Part shown: one piece after another, positions 28,004 through 37,632 of the stretch | Layout: each line of letters starts with the position of its first letter | Position numbering within the stretch: the stretch's first letter is position 1 | Position numbers and translations under genes: made by a program | Assembly: GCF_005844455.1 (NCBI RefSeq) | Contig: NZ_SPGF01000002.1 | Span: 18,208-82,207, forward strand | DNA: 64,000 nt | Direction: 5' to 3' | Source: Streptococcus mitis | GTDB lineage: Bacteria; Bacillota; Bacilli; Lactobacillales; Streptococcaceae | The notes under the pieces: model-generated | The model's input: only the letters and a program-made list of their open reading frames with translations | Database searches by the model: none | Told to the model about the DNA's origin: nothing

Positions 28004-28846
28004 TTAATTTTTAGTAAAGGTTATCGTAATTGTCCCAGTATAAGCTGTTAATTTCGATAAATCAACAGTCTGATTATCTACTGTCAAAGCAACACCTTTT
28101 ACAACACCTAAAGTAATGGTTACAGAATTTTTAGTTGAAACGGTTGTTTCCACACTTTTATTATCCGGTGATAAGGTCACTCCACCCTCAAGTTCACTTT
28201 CTGAAATACTAACCCAACTTCTAGCATCTGAAACCGATAATTGCAATTTTGCAGTTTCCTTACTTGTTTTATAAGCTATTTCTACATGATTTCCTTCACC
28301 TGATACACTTATAGCCGATTCTACACTAGAAGAACTGCTAGATGAACTACTACTTGAGGATTGGGGAACAGAGCTAGTTGAACTTGTTGATTGAACCACA
28401 CTGTAATTAGAAAGAGAAGGCCCCTCTGGTTGAGTTTGAATATAGTTCCAAACATAATAGGTCACAAAAATTAAAATCGATAAAGCAAAAAGGATAAAAT
28501 AAAATAAAGGTAAAAATGATGTTTTTTTCTTATTTTTCTTACTTGAACGTCTGCGCCCTGTCAACTCATCTTCATCAACATCCACTTCCTCATAAGTAAT
28601 CATACTCCCAGAATCATAAGCATCCAAAACAATTTGGTCATCTAACTCAACAGCCCATGCATATTTTTTCAAGAAAGAACGCGTGTAAAAAGGACTTGGA
28701 AGTTGATCGAAATCGTCTGCTTCCATTGCTTCCAACATATCTAACTGGATGTCTGTCTTTTTCTGCAATTCATCTAAACTCAATCCCTGATTGATTCTAG
28801 CTAATCGTAAAACCTCACCAATTGTTTTTTTCCTCATACTTGTCAT
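28004..28846 (-). CDS. rodZ: RodZ-like cell shape protein (HTH and DUF4115 domains)
   Basis: 280 residues: N-terminal helix-turn-helix domain (about 5-75, GEVLRLARINQGLSLDELQKKT), a basic stretch, one membrane helix (about 110-133), a Ser-rich linker with a run of about a dozen serines (about 150-175), and a C-terminal extracellular beta domain (about 185-280). In ovococci RodZ works with MreC/MreD in peripheral wall synthesis. Upstream are the two M16-like genes; downstream is pgsA. Confidence 0.93.
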   Translation of the reverse strand: MTSMRKKTIGEVLRLARINQGLSLDELQKKTDIQLDMLEAMEADDFDQLPSPFYTRSFLKKYAWAVELDDQIVLDAYDSGSMITYEEVDVDEDELTGRRRSSKKNKKKTSFLPLFYFILFALSILIFVTYYVWNYIQTQPEGPSLSNYSVVQSTSSTSSVPQSSSSSSSSSSSSVESAISVSGEGNHVEIAYKTSKETAKLQLSVSDARSWVSISESELEGGVTLSPDNKSVETTVSTKNSVTITLGVVKGVALTVDNQTVDLSKLTAYTGTITITFTKN

Positions 28847-28878
28847 CCCTTCTTTCTAGTGTCTATTATGATAGGTTA

Positions 28879-30162
28879 CTACGATGGGAATATTGTAAAA
28901 TCAACTATATCCCCTTCATCTATTAAGTGATGCCCTGCTTCAAGGACATCCTCTAAAGTAATTTCCTGTAAAATCTTTGGCAAATCAAAAATTGTCTCAC
29001 CATGTTCAAAAGCATCATATTGCGTTGCAATAAATTCAAGAGAGTTCATGCTACTAAAAAATTCTCCAAACATCTCTCTTTTGATAATATCTAGATGTTC
29101 CTCTGTAATATCTAAATCCTTTGTAAAATTACGAATGGCCTTCCTAAACTGATGAGATAAAGCAACTGGCTCTTTCGTATCCATTGTCAACATAACAAAA
29201 TGAAAACGACTTGTTACTTCAATTTCAAGAGATAAGGAAGCATCTATTTTACCTGATTCATATAAATTTTGAAAACGATCCGAAGTCCAACCAAACATCA
29301 TTGCAAATAATAATTTTAATAAAATATGATGTCGATAGCAATCCGCCTCAGAAACTTCTCGCTTACCTCTAATCCCAATCGCTAGTTTGGGCGAAGATAC
29401 TTCCATTCTCATACTGTCTGTTGGCTTCACATCTTGTAAAAGCAACTTTTCTTTTGATACTTCCTGAAAATCTGAATCTTTCAGGTCTTTTCTTTCAAAA
29501 TAGTCTTGTACTTGCTCCACATCAAAATTACCAACTAAAAGCAGAGACATGTTTACAGGTTTGTAAAACCTTGTAAAATTTTCTTGCAAATTAGTTAGAT
29601 TAATTTGGGAAATGGACTCCTCGCTTCCAACTATATCCGTTGCTAAAGGTGTACCAGGATACAAATTTGCTAAGGTTGAAAAGAATAAACACGAATCTGG
29701 ATCATCTTGGTACATTTCTCGTTCCTGCTGGATAATATCCTGCTCTCTCAAAATGGAAGCTTCAGTAAAGTGTGCTGATGTTACCAATTCATCAAGTAAA
29801 TCTAAATTCTCTAAGAGATAATCCGTCGATGAAAAAAGATAGTTTGTTTTTGTAAAGCTTGTAAAGGCATTGCTATCTGCACCTAGACTCGTAAAAGCTG
29901 ACATCATATCGCTAGAATCTTCCCTCTCAAATAATTTATGTTCAAGAAAATGAGCAATTCCTGCAGGATATTTTTTTACATCTCCGTCAACTTCTGTGAC
30001 AAGCGTATCTATCGAACCAAACTGTACAGTTACACTCCCGTAAACATCTTTAAATTCCTTTTTAGGCAAAAGATCAACTGTCAATCCATTTGACAAACGA
30101 GTTCGATAAACCATTTCTTTTACAGCTGGATAGTATTTTTCTTTAAAAGCAACCTTTGTCAT
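28879..30162 (-). CDS. ymfH: M16-family zinc peptidase-like protein (YmfH/YfmH)
   Basis: 427 residues. It keeps the inverted zinc motif HxxEH as HFLEHKLFE (about 72-80), with downstream acidic residues, so it may be an active member of the pitrilysin/insulinase (M16) family. It is paired with an M16-like protein lacking that motif, overlapping by 4 bases, like the alpha/beta pairs of two-subunit M16 peptidases. In Bacillus the pair has been linked to the EF-P aminopentanol modification; here the substrate is unknown. Confidence 0.9.
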   Translation of the reverse strand: MTKVAFKEKYYPAVKEMVYRTRLSNGLTVDLLPKKEFKDVYGSVTVQFGSIDTLVTEVDGDVKKYPAGIAHFLEHKLFEREDSSDMMSAFTSLGADSNAFTSFTKTNYLFSSTDYLLENLDLLDELVTSAHFTEASILREQDIIQQEREMYQDDPDSCLFFSTLANLYPGTPLATDIVGSEESISQINLTNLQENFTRFYKPVNMSLLLVGNFDVEQVQDYFERKDLKDSDFQEVSKEKLLLQDVKPTDSMRMEVSSPKLAIGIRGKREVSEADCYRHHILLKLLFAMMFGWTSDRFQNLYESGKIDASLSLEIEVTSRFHFVMLTMDTKEPVALSHQFRKAIRNFTKDLDITEEHLDIIKREMFGEFFSSMNSLEFIATQYDAFEHGETIFDLPKILQEITLEDVLEAGHHLIDEGDIVDFTIFPS

Positions 30163-31409
30163 TCTATTCCTTCCATAAAGTAAATCGCTTGTAGTTTCAC
30201 ATTATTAGCTGCTCTACAAATAGCATCTTTGTCAACTTGATCGAGTTTTGCAATCAAACTTTTAAAGTCTGCTGAAGATTTTCCAAGTAAGGCATTTTGA
30301 TAAGCACGTTCAATCAATGAAGATTGATTATCTTGAGAAAGTAACAAAGACCGACGAATCATTTCCTTGGTCTGCTCTAACTCAAGATCTGTAAAATAAC
30401 CTTTTTTTAAATCAAGCAGTTGATTATTCATCATTTTTCGAGCCTGATTCCGATTTTCTCGATCGATACCAGCATACATCCTTAAAAATCCACTAAATAA
30501 ATCAAGCTGACTTGAAATGGTATAAGCTAATCCAGCATTTTCACGGACATTTGTAAAGAGTTTAGAGTGAGCAAATCCACCCAGTAAACCATTCATTACA
30601 ATCATGGGTAAATGTTGCTCATCACCATATTCAGCAGAGCAATGATAGCCCAACTCTAAAATAGACTGTCCCACATTTTTCCTAACCATTCTTTCCTGAA
30701 GGATATTGGAATAAGGTTGACAATACTGAACCTTCACATCACCTTCTCGACCTTTAAAACCAAATGATTCTAATACATTTTGAATTTCAACCTCATTAAA
30801 ATCACCTAAGAAAAAGAAATCTATTCGATCTTTGTCCAAAAATTCTTGGAAACAAGAATAAGAACTTTGTGGAGTTTCAGCTAAAATACGACTTCGTAAA
30901 TCACGATACTCCAATTGGAGACATTCATCATGAAAAAATAATTTATCTAATTCTTTATGTGCAAAATAAAAAGAATCATCCATATCAGCTGCTAAACTTG
31001 CTAGCAATTGCTTTTTCTCAATTTCAAATAAGGCCGAATCAAATCCATTATCAACTACCACGGGTGAAAAAAGAGTTTCTTTTACTAGTTCCAAAACCTG
31101 AGCAGTTAGCACATTTTTCCTACTTAAAAACTCATCACGAACATAAGTAAATGTCAATTCTACAATGTGACTTTGCCCTCTTCTGAAACAATTGGTTGAC
31201 ATATCTGTACCGTATAGACTAGCCAAGTGTCTTCTCAAATCTTGAGAAGTAGGGTACATCAGATTAGCAGTCTCTAGCATACTCGCACTCAACATGCGAC
31301 CTGCAATCGTATCAAGAGATAATGGAGCGGTAAAACGCACGGTGATTTTGTTCGTTTTAAACTTCTTTGATTGGATAAAATGTGTTGAAATTCCATGCAC
31401 TAACTCCAT
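30159..31409 (-). CDS. ymfF: M16-family inactive-type subunit (YmfF/YfmF)
   Basis: 416 residues with the M16 peptidase fold but no HxxEH motif: the equivalent N-terminal helix reads MLSASMLETANLM. It has the C-terminal M16C half (GLLGGFAHSKLFTNVRENAGLAYTISS near 270-295), a signature of substrate-binding subunits. It precedes the HxxEH-bearing partner and probably forms a heterodimer with it. Confidence 0.88.
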   Translation of the reverse strand: MELVHGISTHFIQSKKFKTNKITVRFTAPLSLDTIAGRMLSASMLETANLMYPTSQDLRRHLASLYGTDMSTNCFRRGQSHIVELTFTYVRDEFLSRKNVLTAQVLELVKETLFSPVVVDNGFDSALFEIEKKQLLASLAADMDDSFYFAHKELDKLFFHDECLQLEYRDLRSRILAETPQSSYSCFQEFLDKDRIDFFFLGDFNEVEIQNVLESFGFKGREGDVKVQYCQPYSNILQERMVRKNVGQSILELGYHCSAEYGDEQHLPMIVMNGLLGGFAHSKLFTNVRENAGLAYTISSQLDLFSGFLRMYAGIDRENRNQARKMMNNQLLDLKKGYFTDLELEQTKEMIRRSLLLSQDNQSSLIERAYQNALLGKSSADFKSLIAKLDQVDKDAICRAANNVKLQAIYFMEGIE

Positions 31410-31567
31410 GATTTACCTCCTTATATACAGACTTCTATTATATCACGAAAACCTGAAATTTTCTTGTTCTCTGTAACAGTTTTGAAATAAAAATCGCTTA
31501 CATTTCTTCCTGTTTCTATCACTATTTTTAGGAAAATATGGTATAATACCAAAGATTGAGGTGAATT

Positions 31568-31936
31568 ATGGAATACAAATTATTTGAAGAATTTATTACC
31601 CTCCAAGCACTACTCAAAGAACTTGGAATTACACATAGCGGAGGAGCTATCAAATCATTTCTCTCTGAACATTCTGTTTACTTTAATGGGGAATTAGAGA
31701 GTCGTCGTGGTAAAAAACTTCGCATTGGTGATAAAATTGACATACCTGACATGAATATTGACATCTTGTTGACACAACCTACTTCTGAGGAGCAAGAGGA
31801 ATATCAAGCTGATAAAGTTGAAAAAGAACAGATCGCTAAACTTGTCAAAGAGATGAATAAGGGAGTTAAAAAAGATAAATCGAAACCTACTTCAGCACCT
31901 AAAAACAAACAAGCTCCGCGATTCCCTGGTAGATAA
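31568..31936 (+). CDS. yaaA: S4-domain protein YaaA (RlbA family)
   Basis: 122 residues: an N-terminal S4-like RNA-binding domain (about 1-65) with [35 protein letters not shown], and a charged, probably disordered C-terminal tail (about 75-122) longer than in Bacillus. It lies one codon ahead of recF, as in most Firmicutes. The RNA target is not known; a ribosome role is inferred from the fold. Confidence 0.92.
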   Translation: MEYKLFEEFITLQALLKELGITHSGGAIKSFLSEHSVYFNGELESRRGKKLRIGDKIDIPDMNIDILLTQPTSEEQEEYQADKVEKEQIAKLVKEMNKGVKKDKSKPTSAPKNKQAPRFPGR

Positions 31937-31938
31937 TC

Positions 31939-33036
31939 ATGTGGCTACAAAACCTATCTCTCAAAACTTTTCGTAATTATAAAGAAACGAAAATAGACTT
32001 CAATCCTAAATTAAATGTCTTTTTAGGACGCAATGCACAAGGAAAAACAAATATGCTAGAGGCTATCTATTTTTTAGCCTTAACGCGTAGTCATCGAACT
32101 CGAACAGATAAAAATCTCATTCATTTTGATGAAGAACAACTTTATCTTTCAGGTCTCGTTCAGAAAAAAACTGGATCCATTCCCCTAGAAATCGAACTAA
32201 CACAAAAAGGCCGTGTGACAAAAGTTAATCACTTAAAACAGGCGCGCCTTTCAGATTATGTGGGACACATGAATGTTGTTTTATTTGCTCCTGAAGATTT
32301 ACAACTAATTAAAGGAGCACCTTCGGTTCGACGGAAATTCATTGATATGGAACTTGGACAAATTAAGCCAATCTATCTATCTGACTTAACCAATTATAAT
32401 CATATCCTAAAACAAAGAAATACTTATCTAAAATCAACTCAAAAAATAGATAAAACCTTCCTTTCTGTGTTGGATGATCAGCTAGTTGATTATGGATGTC
32501 GTGTAATGAATCACCGCTTAGATTTCATAAAAAAACTAGAATCATTTGGGCGTAAGAAACATTTTGAACTTTCTAATCAGATTGAAGAGTTGTCAATATC
32601 CTATCAATCTTCTGTAAAACCAACTGAAAAAGAAGATTTATCAGAATCTTTCAAAATTGCTTTAGAAAAAAGTAGATCCAGAGATTTATTTAAAAAGAAT
32701 ACTGGTGTCGGTCCTCATCGAGATGACATTTCTTTTTATATAAATGGGATGGATGCTAGTTTTGGAAGTCAAGGTCAACATCGTAGTCTCGTCCTTTCTA
32801 TAAAATTAGCAGAAATCGAGTTAATGGAAAGTATTACTACAGAATCTCCGATATTATTGCTTGACGATGTTATGAGCGAGCTTGACAATACCAGACAACT
32901 AAAATTATTAGAAACGATTTCTCAGTCAATCCAAACCTTTATTACAACAACAAGCTTAGATCATCTTCAAAATCTACCAGAAAATCTAAGTATTTTCACT
33001 ATTCAAGATGGTAAAGTTGTTGTAAACAAAACTTGA
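31939..33036 (+). CDS. recF: DNA repair and recombination protein RecF
   Basis: 365 residues, SMC-like ATPase: Walker [10 protein letters not shown] (about 30-38), signature [17 protein letters not shown] (about 273-290) and Walker [13 protein letters not shown]. It helps load RecA at gaps through RecO/RecR. It starts 2 bases after the S4 gene's stop codon. It lies away from dnaA-dnaN, unlike in Bacillus, as usual for streptococci. Confidence 0.97.
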   Translation: MWLQNLSLKTFRNYKETKIDFNPKLNVFLGRNAQGKTNMLEAIYFLALTRSHRTRTDKNLIHFDEEQLYLSGLVQKKTGSIPLEIELTQKGRVTKVNHLKQARLSDYVGHMNVVLFAPEDLQLIKGAPSVRRKFIDMELGQIKPIYLSDLTNYNHILKQRNTYLKSTQKIDKTFLSVLDDQLVDYGCRVMNHRLDFIKKLESFGRKKHFELSNQIEELSISYQSSVKPTEKEDLSESFKIALEKSRSRDLFKKNTGVGPHRDDISFYINGMDASFGSQGQHRSLVLSIKLAEIELMESITTESPILLLDDVMSELDNTRQLKLLETISQSIQTFITTTSLDHLQNLPENLSIFTIQDGKVVVNKT

Positions 33037-33048
33037 CAATATTGTAAA

Positions 33049-33076
33049 AGAGCTCCTGTTTTCACAGGAGTTCTTT
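33049..33076. terminator. Bidirectional terminator between recF and guaB
   Basis: GAGCTCCTG, loop TTTTCA, CAGGAGTTC, with A-run before and TTTTC after; both convergent genes end here. Confidence 0.8.
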
Positions 33077-33086
33077 TCATTATTTT

Positions 33087-34647
<1,561 letters not shown>

Positions 34648-34661
34648 ATGTTACAGGGGTA

Positions 34662-34701
34662 AATAAAAAACTATCTTTTCTTTGAGATAGAAATGATAGT
34701 T
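34662..34701 (-). terminator. Terminator of trpS
   Basis: On minus, AACTATC ... GATAGTT followed by TTTTTAT, just past the trpS stop codon. Confidence 0.7.
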
Positions 34702-34717
34702 TCTTGTAAAAATAAAC

Positions 34718-35743
34718 TTAGTTAAAGTAATGAAGTCCCATTGCTCCTTTAACATCAGATAGGGTTTGACCTGCAACTTCACGCGCTCTTTCACTACCTT
34801 TTTGAAGCATATTATACACTTCTCCCATATCCTTAGCAAATTCGATACGGCGCTCACGAATAGGACCAAGTTCACGTTCTAATATTTCAAGTAGATAACG
34901 CTTGGTCTTCACATCACCAAGACCACCTCGTTGATAATGTTCTTTCATTTCAGCAATTTCTTGAGCATCTTCTGGACGACCAAAAACATCTAGATAATGG
35001 AAAACCATATTTCCTTCAATTTTACCTGGATCCTCAACGCGGATATGATTTGGATCTGTATACATACTCATTACTTTTTTACGCAAAGTATCCGCATCAT
35101 CAGCTAAATAAATACCATTATTAAGGGATTTAGACATTTTAGCATTTCCATCCAAACCAGGCAAACGCCCTGCTCTCTCATTTTCTGGATAAATACCTTC
35201 TGGTTCCACCAAGACATCACAGTTATATGCATTGTTAAAAGAACGAACAATTTCACGAGTCTGCTCAATCATTGGTTTCTGATCTGTCCCAACAGGAACA
35301 TAATTAGCTTTGAAAGCAGTAATGTCAGCTGCTTGAGCGATTGGATAGACCAAGAATCCTGTAGGAATACTTTCCCCAAATCCTTTTTGAGCAATCTCTG
35401 TCTTGACAGTTGGATTTCGCTCCAGACGTGCTAATGAAACCAGATTCATATAGTACATAGATAGTTCAGCCAGCTCTGGAATCTGGCTTTGAATAAAGAT
35501 AGTCGATTTATTTGGATCCAATCCAACTGCAAGATAATCCAAAGCCACATTTCCGATAGACTCTACAATGGTTTGAGGATCTTTGGCGTGATCTGTCAAG
35601 GCTTGTTGGTCAGCCAAGAACACAAACATATCATACTTATCCTCTTCCTGTAAGAATACTCGATTTTTGAGACTTCCAACATAATGTCCAATATGCAATT
35701 TTCCTGTTGGACGGTCTCCTGTTAAAATAATGGGTTTAGTCAT
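34718..35743 (-). CDS. trpS: Tryptophanyl-tRNA synthetase
   Basis: 341 residues, class [17 protein letters not shown] carries the HIGH motif (about 9-24) and KMSKS is intact ([10 protein letters not shown] near 203). The GDRPTGxLHIGHY form belongs to the TrpRS subgroup common in lactobacilli and streptococci. No T-box leader is visible; a TATAAT box lies about 30 bases upstream of the start. Divergent from the ABC-F gene. Confidence 0.97.
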   Translation of the reverse strand: MTKPIILTGDRPTGKLHIGHYVGSLKNRVFLQEEDKYDMFVFLADQQALTDHAKDPQTIVESIGNVALDYLAVGLDPNKSTIFIQSQIPELAELSMYYMNLVSLARLERNPTVKTEIAQKGFGESIPTGFLVYPIAQAADITAFKANYVPVGTDQKPMIEQTREIVRSFNNAYNCDVLVEPEGIYPENERAGRLPGLDGNAKMSKSLNNGIYLADDADTLRKKVMSMYTDPNHIRVEDPGKIEGNMVFHYLDVFGRPEDAQEIAEMKEHYQRGGLGDVKTKRYLLEILERELGPIRERRIEFAKDMGEVYNMLQKGSERAREVAGQTLSDVKGAMGLHYFN

Positions 35744-35835
35744 TTTGTTCTCCTTCGATATAGTCCCTTCAATTATAGCATTTTTTTAATGAAATAACCG
35801 TAATTTATCAAAATAAATCAGCCTTGCTATTCACG

Positions 35836-35876
35836 ATTTTGTGTAAAGTATACTGTAAATATAATTTACACAAAAT
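35836..35876. repeat. 12-bp perfect inverted repeat upstream of the ABC-F gene
   Basis: ATTTTGTGTAAA (35836-35847), 17 bases, TTTACACAAAAT (35865-35876). The spacer holds a second TGTAAA, giving a direct pair TGTAAA-N6-TGTAAA. It could be an operator or a hairpin; I do not recognise the regulator. Confidence 0.6.
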
Positions 35877-35890
35877 TGACAGATAAAAAT

Positions 35891-35919
35891 TTGAATATTT
35901 CCGTATTTTCTAGTAGAAT
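35891..35919 (+). promoter_or_regulatory. Promoter of the ABC-F gene
   Basis: TTGAAT (35891-35896), 17-base spacer, TAGAAT (35914-35919), 30 bases upstream of the TTG start. Confidence 0.65.
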
Positions 35920-35948
35920 AAGTATATTACACATATAGGAGAAAAACA

Positions 35949-37571
35949 TTGCTTACAGTATCTGATGTTTCACTACGTTTTAGTGATCGTAAACTTTTTG
36001 ATGATGTCAATATCAAATTTACAGAAGGAAATACCTATGGATTAATCGGTGCTAATGGTGCCGGAAAATCAACCTTTTTAAAAATTTTAGCTGGAGATAT
36101 CGAACCTACTACTGGTCACATCTCTCTTGGTCCAGATGAACGTCTCTCTGTTCTTCGTCAAAATCACTTTGACTATGAAGATGAACGTGCCATTGATGTC
36201 GTTATCATGGGAAATGAAAAACTTTATAGCATCATGAAGGAAAAAGATGCTATCTACATGAAGGAAGATTTCTCAGACGAAGATGGAGTGCGTGCTGCCG
36301 AACTTGAAGGAGAGTTTGCCGAGCTTGGAGGCTGGGAAGCAGAAAGTGAAGCCTCTCAACTACTTCAAAACCTAAACATTCCAGAAGAATTGCACTATCA
36401 AAATATGAGCGAATTGGCCAACGGTGAAAAAGTAAAGGTTCTCCTCGCCAAAGCACTTTTTGGTAAACCAGATGTTCTTCTTTTGGACGAGCCAACTAAC
36501 GGTTTGGATATCCAATCTATTACTTGGCTAGAAGACTTCTTGATTGACTTTGATAACACAGTTATCGTAGTGTCCCATGACCGTCACTTCTTAAACAAAG
36601 TATGTACTCACATGGCCGACCTTGACTTTGGAAAAATCAAACTCTATGTCGGAAACTACGACTTCTGGAAGGAATCTTCTGAGCTTGCTGCTAAATTGCT
36701 AGCCGACCGTAATGCCAAAGCAGAAGAAAAAATTAAGCAATTGCAAGAATTCGTTGCTCGTTTCTCTGCCAATGCTTCTAAATCAAGACAAGCAACCTCA
36801 CGTAAGAAAATGCTTGATAAGATTGAGCTAGAAGAGATTGTGCCATCTAGTCGTAAATATCCATTTATCAACTTTAAAGCGGAGCGTGAAATTGGTAATG
36901 ATCTCTTGACAGTAGAAAATCTAACTGTAAAGATTGATGGTGAGACTATTTTAGATAATATCAGCTTTATCTTGCGTCCAGGTGATAAGACAGCTCTTAT
37001 TGGACAAAATGATATTCAAACGACTGCATTAATTCGTGCAATCATGGGAGATATTGACTATGAAGGAACTGTCAAATGGGGAGTGACCACTAGTCAATCT
37101 TACCTGCCAAAAGATAACTCAGCTGATTTCGCAGGGGGAGAATCAATTCTTGACTGGTTGCGTCAATTTGCAAGTAAAGAAGAAGATGACAATACTTTCC
37201 TACGCGGTTTCCTCGGCCGTATGCTCTTCTCCGGAGATGAAGTTAACAAACCTGTAAACGTCTTATCAGGAGGAGAAAAAGTTCGTGTCATGCTTTCAAA
37301 ACTCATGCTCTTAAAATCAAATGTCCTTGTACTTGATGATCCAACAAATCACTTGGACTTGGAATCTATCTCAAGCTTGAACGATGGATTGAAAAACTTT
37401 AAAGAATCAATCATCTTTGCCAGCCATGACCACGAGTTTATTCAAACTTTGGCTAATCATATCATTGTCTTGTCTAAAAATGGCGTCATCGATCGTATCG
37501 ATGAAACCTATGATGAATTCCTAGAAAATGAAGAAGTACAAGCAAAAGTTAAAGAACTTTGGAAAGACTAA
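35949..37571 (+). CDS. ABC-F family ATPase (YkpA/YbiT type)
   Basis: 540 residues with two ABC domains and no membrane part, so a ribosome-associated ABC-F protein. Domain 1 has Walker A GANGAGKST (about 36-44) and Walker B LLLDEPTNGLD; its signature is degenerate (ELANGEKVKV). Domain 2 has a degenerate Walker A (GQNDIQTTAL) but a good signature (LSGGEKVRVML). The same pattern occurs in Bacillus YkpA, so it is a family trait, not decay. TTG start with AGGAGA ahead. YfhO follows 61 bases later after a terminator. Confidence 0.93.
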   Translation: MLTVSDVSLRFSDRKLFDDVNIKFTEGNTYGLIGANGAGKSTFLKILAGDIEPTTGHISLGPDERLSVLRQNHFDYEDERAIDVVIMGNEKLYSIMKEKDAIYMKEDFSDEDGVRAAELEGEFAELGGWEAESEASQLLQNLNIPEELHYQNMSELANGEKVKVLLAKALFGKPDVLLLDEPTNGLDIQSITWLEDFLIDFDNTVIVVSHDRHFLNKVCTHMADLDFGKIKLYVGNYDFWKESSELAAKLLADRNAKAEEKIKQLQEFVARFSANASKSRQATSRKKMLDKIELEEIVPSSRKYPFINFKAEREIGNDLLTVENLTVKIDGETILDNISFILRPGDKTALIGQNDIQTTALIRAIMGDIDYEGTVKWGVTTSQSYLPKDNSADFAGGESILDWLRQFASKEEDDNTFLRGFLGRMLFSGDEVNKPVNVLSGGEKVRVMLSKLMLLKSNVLVLDDPTNHLDLESISSLNDGLKNFKESIIFASHDHEFIQTLANHIIVLSKNGVIDRIDETYDEFLENEEVQAKVKELWKD

Positions 37572-37582
37572 ATAAAACTTCA

Positions 37583-37614
37583 AAACTCAGTTGGGTTAAC
37601 CAGCTGAGTTTTCT
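37583..37614 (+). terminator. Terminator after the ABC-F gene
   Basis: AAACTCAG, loop, CTGAGTTT, then TTC, between the ABC-F and YfhO genes. Confidence 0.75.
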
Positions 37615-37632
37615 AACATTTTATGAGGTAAC

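Noticed and set aside
28320..28400. Phase-variable tract in the rodZ Ser linker
   Set aside because: The serine codons are mixed and not a homopolymer or simple repeat long enough to slip.
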